Shown piece by piece: positions 56,767 through 64,000 of a DNA stretch of 64,000 nt. The position numbers were made by a program, and so were the translations under genes. The notes beneath the pieces were generated by a model. It was given only the letters and a program-made list of their open reading frames with translations, ran no database searches and was not told the origin of the DNA. Each line of letters opens with the position of its first letter. The first letter of the stretch is position 1. The DNA is from Diphasiastrum complanatum. Lineage: Eukaryota > Streptophyta > Lycopodiopsida > Lycopodiales > Lycopodiaceae. The stretch spans positions 41,259,390-41,323,389 of the forward strand of contig CM055104.1 in assembly GCA_029204225.1 (NCBI GenBank), written 5' to 3'.

Positions 56767-57342
56767 TGTTGGAAATTAAGCCCACAGTTGCCTCCTTGGT
56801 GAATGACTAATTTCTATTTCGTGATTCTTCCTACACGTTTATTGATCTTTGATCTAGGGTCAGGTGAAACCTATTTTGGATTCAAAGTCTGCTCATCTGA
56901 TACTTGCGGGAATCACAAACTCAGACAACCAATTTATTTGAAGAACGTATACAACGGGCTTCTGGCTGATCTCCAGCAAAAGGTAACCAATTTTGTCATA
57001 ACTTCAAGTTCAGATGCTAAGTTCAATAATTTGATGTCATTGAAGACTTGGCCATCTTCAAGGACTTCCACGAAATTAGCATTTAGAACAAGTCTGCAGA
57101 AATACATTGCTTTCACGACAGTCTGCAAACATACTCTCTAAGTGTCGCGACAGTCTGCAGAAATGAACTATGTTTTCAACAGCTTCGGCTTTTTCGCATT
57201 TTCTCGAAATGCGACACTTGCATAGTTTAAAAGTTTAAAGTTAAAAGTTTAACTGCTCTTACCACCTTCAGTTTTTTCGCATTTTTTTTGAAAAGTGCGA
57301 AGAGAGAGAAAATTTCCGCAGGTCATCTATTTTCATAAGTTT
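56767..57342 (+). repeat. 3' LTR of Copia D, truncated
   Basis: Begins TGTTGGAAATTAAG and matches the first ~575 bp of the 5' LTR at 45793. It stops at TTTTCATAAGTT, where Gypsy sequence resumes. About 880 bp of the LTR is missing, so the right target duplication is lost. Confidence 0.85.
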
Positions 57343-58266
57343 AGACAAAAGAAACATATGTCCCGAAAAAAGGCTAGAAGGACCAATGTGTGTTTCCATT
57401 GTAGTAAGCCTGGACATGTTGAAATTCTACCCAGAACGAAAGAAAGGCGCAACTCAAGTGATTGAGATGCCAAGTAAAAAAAATCTTAAGTTGGAAATTA
57501 ATAAGGTTAATTGTGAGTGTGATTGTTCTTTTAGTACTACTTCATTCTTGTCAAATGATTTATTTCGTTTTAAAGGCACTGTTAATGGACATGAAGTTAG
57601 TATTTTAGTGGATAGTGAATCTACTCATAATTTTATAAACTCTGGTCTTGTGCATAAACTCGACCTGAAAATTGAAGCCAATAACCATAGATATTGAGTA
57701 TATCTAGCTTTAGGTGCAGAGTTGGAGACGTGGGATGTTAAAGTTCCAAGACCTCTAGTTTGGATCCAAGATTATAGAGAGTAAATAGATTTCCATGTTT
57801 TAGATTTAGCACGTATGGACATAATTCTAGGACATGAGTGGTTATTTAATAAGCATCTTGAGAAGCATGTTTTAGATTTTGAGAAGCATGTTCTCTCTTT
57901 TCAGGAGGGTAAAGAATTAGTTACATTGTTTGGAGACAAATATGTACATCCATCTGGGATGAGTTCATTCGCTAGTGTAATGGAAATTTTTGATTCGCAG
58001 TATGAAACTTATTCTTTATATGCTAAGCCAATTTTGGATTTATCTAAAATGCATCTAAGTAGTTGTGAATTGTCAAAGATTCTTAAATCTGTAGACTTAG
58101 ATCAGGAGCAAATTGAGAAGAATAAGATACTTTCTGAATTTAAAGATGTATTTATAGAAGAATTACCTCATGGAATACCACCGTCCAGATTTGTAGACCA
58201 TAAGACAGAGTTAATTCCAGGTAGTCACCCTATCTCTAGACAACTTATAGGTTCTCTCAAAAGAAC
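57343..58266 (+). pseudogene. Gypsy zinc knuckle, protease and start of RT
   Basis: Continues the gag of 45017-45792. A knuckle remnant VCFHCSKPGH lies near 57389-57420. The protease-like part reads GHEVSILVDSESTHNFI (about 57590), with DSES where the family has DSGS/DSGA, and later MDIILGHEWL. The RT N-terminus reads FKDVFIEELPHGIPPSRFVD and KTELIPGSHPISRQ. It is cut off at 58266 by a dinucleotide repeat. A frameshift near 57425 and stops at about 57696 and 57781 kill it. Confidence 0.82.

Positions 58267-58267
<1 letters not shown>

Positions 58268-58318
<51 letters not shown>
58268..58318. repeat. (AC)25 microsatellite
   Basis: Uninterrupted dinucleotide tract of 51 bp, located exactly where the Gypsy RT stops. 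Confidence 0.98.
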
Positions 58319-58319
<1 letters not shown>

Positions 58320-60210
58320 CCCTAATCCTAAATCCGCATCATGTTGTATGATCAGCACCATGAGCATCGCCTGCACATCTTGACCATTGGCCGCCACCCA
58401 GACCCTTGGTCGCCCGTGTCAATTTTTGACCATTTTAGCCGCATTAGGACCACCCGTCACCCAGATCTTGTCAACGACGGGCATACCCACTAGATCGTCG
58501 GCCATCCATTGCCTGTCAACGATGGGAACTCTTTACTAGTATATACATAGATTAAATGTCTAAAAAAAAACATTTTGTGGTGCGGGAGAGTGCGAGCCAT
58601 AGCATAACAGGTAAAAACAATGTTGTATAAAGTTTAACAGTACAGAGTACCATAAAGCGAAAGCAAGTTTTAAGACATCTAGCTGTTACATGCCACCATC
58701 CCACACAACAAAACTGCACAAGCTAGTTACGTGAGGAAGATAGGTGTCATAGTTGAGCATCAATTGTCATCCATGTCCAAAACAAGATTCACTACTTTAT
58801 CAGCTTGACTGCAATTATAAAAAGTACGTCCAATCTTCCCAATCATGCATTTCATAATTTAGCAATACATTATGCCCTTTAATGAAGCCGTATCAGGGCA
58901 GAAGCCATACTGATCAGTAAAAGAGCAAAAAGAATGTATTAGATTCACATACACATTCTACATGTAAGCAGCTATCTTTCATTACGCAGATGCACAGAGA
59001 CCTACCAATGGCCATAGCGCTAGGTACTAGAGCAACTCCGTGCTATACTCGCCCCATGAATTTCCCATAAAACATTTCCGGGAGTCCAAGCACTAAACAT
59101 CTTGGGCAAATCCATGCCATTCAAGTATACCATAGTCGAGCTCCATATAAGTATGTGGCATTACTTCTAACAACTAGACTTTGAATGTAAGAGAGAAAAA
59201 AAATTGTGATAATTCAAACCCATATCAAGTTATACGCATGTTCACCAAAAGTTAGTTATTTGTTTTCCCGAAGATTTATAATGTAGCTATCGCATTCCAT
59301 TCTTTACCATACCCACCACATACTGATTATCAGTTATTGTAAAAATCTCAAGAGCATCATTGCATACCAAGCATTCTTTATACTGCTTCCTTTATAGTAA
59401 TCACAACCATACTCATGCTAGTTATAAGAGGCAGATAGCATCACAGTTTAATCATACTAAACAAGCATACACCTAGAGCCATCATATGTAGCAAGCTACA
59501 GCCAATCGAGTGTAGAAATAGCATTTATATCATCCACATTTATGCTATAACTTTTGGTTTTTTTCGGAAACCGCTTGAAAGGACAACAATCCATTGCATT
59601 TCTAATGGCCATTTATACTGAAAAATGCATGGAGCATTGCACATACACAAAGTTATACTAAATCACAGGTACTTTCGCGATCCATGAGCCATAAAAATGC
59701 GTTGGCCAATGGTCAATCTCCATCAGAGAAGGCGTTGGCCAGCGACCACTTCAATATCGTTCATACAATTACTCTTCCAGGAACTTCTCTCTCGAAAATC
59801 TTACGAAAGCTAGAATTGGACCTCTCTCACAAGAACTTGGATATCTTTGTCAAATTCTCACCAAATTGGCTGAAAATTGGCCCAGATTCAAGCTAAGACA
59901 AAGATCTACACATCTATAAAACTAAAGTCTAGCCAAAGATGGAGAAAAACAGAACTAAAATTGGATTGAATTCACTAAAATGGCCATAACTTAGTCATTA
60001 CACCTCCAAAATCAAGAAAAATCAATACCTCCACAAAGCTACAAGCAAGTCCTATTGATCTAGAACCAAAAAAAAAAAAACATTTCAAAAAAATGAAGAT
60101 TAATAGGTCAAATTTTGAATCAAAACATTCTAGAAATTGAAAAACAAAAAACTATTAGAAAAAACTCTACCAAACTTAAAGAAAACCATCAAATTTGATG
60201 GGAAAAGAAT
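58320..60210. other. No gene seen
   Basis: A GC-richer patch at 58340-58530 with repeated TGTCAACGA(C/T)GGG is followed by AT-rich sequence without coding frames. It may be the interior of a decayed minus-strand element whose primer site is at 60212. Confidence 0.4.
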
Positions 60211-60211
60211 C

Positions 60212-60227
60212 TAAGGCTCTAATACCA
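60212..60227 (-). other. Possible decayed primer binding site
   Basis: The minus strand reads TTGGTATTAGAGCC, one mismatch from the methionine-tRNA site. An LTR would lie to its right from TGTCATGCG at about 60233. No partner LTR was found. Confidence 0.35.
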
Positions 60228-60718
60228 AGAAATGTCATGCGCCTATGCCTAAGCAATTAGCAAACCCAAAACTAGATATGCCAATTCAAAGACAAGCTAT
60301 CCAACATGATATTAGAGAAAAGACCAAACAATGTAAGAGCATTGAAAATCAGAAGAGATCAGTATTGAATGCCAAAAGAACATAGAAATCTCATCAAGAA
60401 AGACATGAAAAAATCATGTGGGATTGTGGCACATGAGACCCATAGCTTTGAAGAGTCTCATAGCTTCTATTCACAATGAAGGAATAGAAACTCACATCAC
60501 TTTGAATGAGCCTAGAGCATCATGATCTATGGTAGAGTGGGGTTACTTAAAGAGAACTTCCACAAATTGGTTGGATTATTCTCCTACAGTTAATCTACAT
60601 CCATCATTTATCCAGCTCTACAGTTGTACTCAATGCTTTTACACACTCTACAGAAATACACTAGAGTCAAACAACAGGTGCTTCAATAGTTCAAACTATC
60701 GAAGGCTAGCCAGATCAT

Positions 60719-61424
60719 GTTACCGTTTGTTACCAAATAATTAATTTGCCTAACTGGATAAGTGACAACGCATTGTTGCTATGTGCGAATGGTGACCTAC
60801 GACCTAATTAATTGTTCTAAATGGATAAGCCTAAATGACATTCCTCATTAGTATAAATAGCTTATCATTTAGCATTGATAAAAAATGTTCAATTTTACTT
60901 TGAATATTGCTAGCGGCGCTCACAGAGTTGTCAGCTACTCAAAGATAGTTTTGAGTACACGGTTGCATCCGCTAATGTTTTGTACTTGCATCATCTAATT
61001 TGTACATGGATGCTACTTACTGAATCAATTATACATTCTTATTGCATTCAATATTATGTCAAATAGATGCATGCTTTTAGTAGTTATCTATATCTAACAA
61101 ATATCTTATTATTTAGTCTAAATTGTCCAATGTGTCGAATAGTCGAATCACACTGAGTTCAGTCGAACTATCGAATGCTTCAATACTACAATATTCCATA
61201 CCTCACTTTCACTCTGTAATTGTTTGTCTACGAAATCACCTTCTAGCTCTAATGATCTCAAAATTAGTCACTAGAAGATTCGAATGTGATGATTGTCGCA
61301 ACAACTTTGTTCGAATTCGATAGGCATAGTCATGCATTAGAAGAATGATCTTTCAATGGAGTTCGATAGTGCATCCATCGAATGTGATTTCACTACTATC
61401 GATTTCTCTTTCTTTCTTCCAGCA
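60719..61424 (+). repeat. LTR, about 706 bp, with primer site at its end
   Basis: Starts TGTTACC, contains AGTATAAATAGC (a TATA box, near 60850), and ends TTCCAGCA immediately before TGGTATTAGAGC at 61425-61436. Its last ~270 bp recur at 61510-61747. Confidence 0.65.
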
Positions 61425-61436
61425 TGGTATTAGAGC
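61425..61436 (+). other. Primer binding site TGGTATTAGAGC
   Basis: One mismatch from the methionine-tRNA primer site, abutting the LTR end. Confidence 0.7.
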
Positions 61437-61509
61437 AATTTGTTCTCGGATCAGAAGTCTTTAATGTGTGGTATCCAATTTCAATGTCAGATAATTGATT
61501 TCCAAAAAT

Positions 61510-61747
61510 TGAGTTGAGTCGAACTATTTAATGCTTCAATACTGCAATATTCTATACATCACCGTCACTCTCTAATGATTTCAATGTTAGTCACTAGAAG
61601 ATTCGAACATGATGATTGTCACAACAGCTTTGTTTGAATTTGATAGGCGTAGTCATGCATTAGGAGAAGGATCTTTTCGCATAGTTTGATAGTGCACCTA
61701 TCGAATGTGATTTCACTACTATCGATTTCTCTTTCCTTCTTCCAACA
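61510..61747 (+). repeat. Partial second LTR copy
   Basis: Repeats the end of the 60719-61424 LTR, from GTCGAACTATNNAATGCTTC to CACTACTATCGATTTCTC and TTCCAACA. Only about 75-85 bp of interior separate the two. Confidence 0.8.
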
Positions 61748-61749
61748 GA

Positions 61750-61995
61750 ATTAACTATCTCTAAATGTTCACCTAACATCGTTATCTCCTACCTACCACT
61801 TTTACTCATAATGATCTAAATATTAGCTTTGAGGCGTCTAAGAGGGGTACAGATGATTTATTAACTCCCTTCAATGCTATCAAGCTTACAATTATGAAGG
61901 ACAATACCTAATGTGCTAAGCCTAGCACATGACAATATCTTATTATTTCGAAAGGGAGAAATGAGGAAGTATTGAGACAAGTCTATAGGGGTCTC
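61750..61995. other. No gene seen
   Basis: AT-rich sequence between the LTR pair and the integrase scrap. Nothing was recognised. Confidence 0.4.
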
Positions 61996-62165
61996 AGCTA
62001 ATAAAGAAAGATAAGAAGATTGTGGAACAGGTTACCATTTGAGATGGATTACTATTTCGTAATGGGAAGGTTTGTGTACCAAAGGATGATGAGATCAAAT
62101 GCAAGATTTTGTTTGAATGTCATGACATACCCTATGCAGGACATCCCAGTATACACATAACTTTT
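61996..62165 (+). pseudogene. Gypsy integrase zinc-finger scrap
   Basis: The frame reads DGLLFRNGKVCVPKDDEIKC, then ILFECHDIPYAGHPSIH, the typical strand before and into the HHCC finger of Gypsy integrase. Nothing else of the element remains in frame. Confidence 0.65.
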
Positions 62166-62169
62166 GTAA

Positions 62170-63930
62170 CTTTTGTGAAGTCATACGGTGGTAGATGCAT
62201 AAAGAGGTTAGAAAATTATATTTTAATTATTTTAGTGTTATTTTTCTCTCTCCTACATGGCATTTCTTATAGGGCTCTTTTTGGGCCCATGATATTTTCT
62301 CTAATGGTTTGTGCCACTGTAACTACAATTGACAATTCAACTTTGACAAAAAAAAAAAAAATACTAATGTTGGAATTACATGGAGACCTTGTTTCTTTCT
62401 CATAGAAAATGGCCATTCATAGGGTATATCTTATCAAATTAAAAACGTTAAAAGTCATATCTCAACATAGAAATGACTTTCATGTGAAAATTGACTTCAA
62501 CCTAGAATAAAGTTGAATTTGATCTTTAACCATGGGCAGTTCTGCAGCCAGCTTGAATGTGTTACTCAATTGTTACACATCTCCATCACAGAAATGCCCA
62601 TGGGGAATGACAAGTTTTTCATTGTCGCACATTTTGAGAAAGAAATGAAATAACATGTCGATATGACAAGGATGTTGTAGACTATTCATTGATATGATAG
62701 AGTACAAACAAGTGCAAACTCTTATGTCATTTAATTGAAGTGATTGCAAAGTAGTTGTCATGTAGTGTGACTAATGTAGAAATCTCAATTTGTTATGGAA
62801 TTGCTAATCAGCTAGAAAATAAGTCAATATTGTGTCGAGATTGTTTTGAATTTGGAGCCATGGGGCATAGTTGAAAGTTGAAAAATATCACTATGAATGT
62901 TGAAGTTAAAATTAATGGAAAGATCTAGTTATTTGAGAGATAACAAATTCATGGAAAGGCTAGTTTTATTTCACCTATGAAAATTTGCCTATAGCTTGAA
63001 AAGTTCAAATTATCTTATTTGTTGAACTTTTAGTATGTCACGCCATTTTGAGGTAAAAGATTTTTGTTATTTATAAGCGATGAAATGCTAACTACCTAGG
63101 TGCCCTTGTCTACTAAAGGTTCAAACTACTCACCTTTCGACAATCAACTAGGAATAATTGTCAATATCTAGTTAAAAATCATAAGGGATATGCCTTCCAA
63201 GACTTTAGGCCACATAATTAGATACCAAATGAAGGATAAATATTATTTCATATTTCCTTGGGTCTAAAATTTTACCACATATCTAAATGCTAGGTAGAAA
63301 ATAGATTGTTGGTTGTTTGTATACCATGTTAACAATATTGGTCACAATTCTCTATATTTTACTCTCCCTTATCACTCTAAAAGATATCATAATTTAAACA
63401 GCAATTACACCTTCAAATTAATTCTTATAAATATTTTTAGTACAACCAAATTATAAAACCTCATCCCTATTTTGATTCAGACTAATATTTCACAAATAGG
63501 TTTTTCAACCCTTCAACAAAGACGATGTTAGTACTTAGTAATTGCACATAGCACGACAAGCATATAAAGCTTTTATACCATCATAGCATCAAGCTGAGAA
63601 GTCATATTAGTTCAAACCGCATAAAATCACCACAATGAATAGGGGTTTAATATGATCATTAAAAAAATGTTATCAAATATGTATATTACAATGGATTATC
63701 AAGATATTCCAAAAATCTTTACTACAAAAAAAGATGAATAATTCTCTACCTTTTAATTAGTTTAACAAAAGCCTTTGCAACTGAAGATATAGAGCTCGAT
63801 TATCGTAAATAATTACACAGTATCCTTAAGCCATTAATCAACAATTTGTATCGCTAATATGTCACTTGGCCCACATGTAGATGTGGCTCTTTTCCTATAA
63901 AGGAGGATGGACTTAGAGAGTTGGAAAATG
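62170..63930. other. No gene seen
   Basis: AT-rich sequence without coding features, RNA genes or clear repeats. Confidence 0.4.
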
Positions 63931-63933
63931 ATC

Positions 63934-63999
63934 TATGTGATTTTTCTTACAACATTCTTGTTTTCTATGTGATTTTTCCTACAACATTCTTGTTTTCTT
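63934..63999. repeat. 32-bp tandem pair at the window edge
   Basis: CTATGTGATTTTTCTTACAA and the following ACATTCTTGTTTT are repeated once with a single change. A TCCTATAAAGG box at about 63892-63902 suggests an LTR that continues past the window. Confidence 0.7.
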
Positions 64000-64000
64000 G

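Noticed and set aside
45829..57141. A 112-codon open frame present in both LTRs of Copia D (45829-46167 and 56803-57141).
   Set aside because: Both copies come from one LTR sequence, so shared openness is inherited. The encoded residues differ about as often as the DNA, with no sign of purifying selection or family features.
60719..61424. Reading the TATA box at about 60850 as a host promoter.
   Set aside because: It lies inside a sequence ending at a primer binding site and partly repeated downstream, so it is an LTR promoter.

Overview
This is nuclear DNA of a land plant: AT-rich, with spliced genes using GT-AG introns, a plant clock coactivator gene, a plant cell-wall sugar kinase, and a heavy load of decayed Copia, Gypsy and DNA transposons. 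The sequence does not identify the species. The short LNK-type introns, the absence of an intron in the galacturonokinase and the old, fragmented transposons would fit a non-flowering plant (fern, lycophyte or bryophyte), but that is a weak inference.

Only two host genes are well supported. The first (17569-21736, + strand, seven or eight coding exons) encodes an LNK1/LNK2-like protein, the coactivator family that works with REVEILLE Myb factors in the circadian clock. Upstream of it lie a 56-bp triplicate with an internal palindrome and a degenerate ~150-bp repeat array. The second (31724-33001, + strand, one exon) encodes a complete 425-residue galacturonokinase of the GHMP family. It has a TATA box, a G-box and a striking hexamer repeat just upstream.

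1-10.7 kb is transposon debris: a broken spliced transposase-like gene facing an uncharacterised acidic-protein gene, a Copia pol remnant, a CACTA TNP2-like remnant, a dense array of TGCCACGTGGCA-type palindromes, and a 5'-truncated Copia with its 3' LTR start. 10.7-17.5 kb is mostly non-coding, with a recurrent GC-rich 20-mer and a cluster of tRNA-like SINE copies. 21.8-31.3 kb holds decayed Gypsy (chromovirus) ends, tandem duplications and a tandem SINE pair.

34.7-58.3 kb is a deep nest. A Gypsy element (probable LTR at 34768, PBS at 35239, gag at 45017-45792, protease and start of RT at 57343-58266) appears to be interrupted twice. The first interruption is a minus-strand Copia (37047-44956), itself invaded by an Athila/Tat-like Gypsy fragment and a minisatellite. 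The second is a plus-strand Copia (45793-57342), itself invaded by a structurally complete minus-strand Copia (51282-56677) with 654-bp LTRs and a perfect 5-bp target duplication. 58.3-64 kb is non-coding debris with LTR and integrase scraps.

The observations most worth following are these: the nested Copia at 51282-56677, whose gag and protease are readable while its pol is long, largely open and stripped of catalytic motifs; an in-frame TAA at the same gag position in two different Copia elements; the palindrome array next to the CACTA remnant; and the unrecognised two-gene element at the left end. None of these is proven to be a new functional system.
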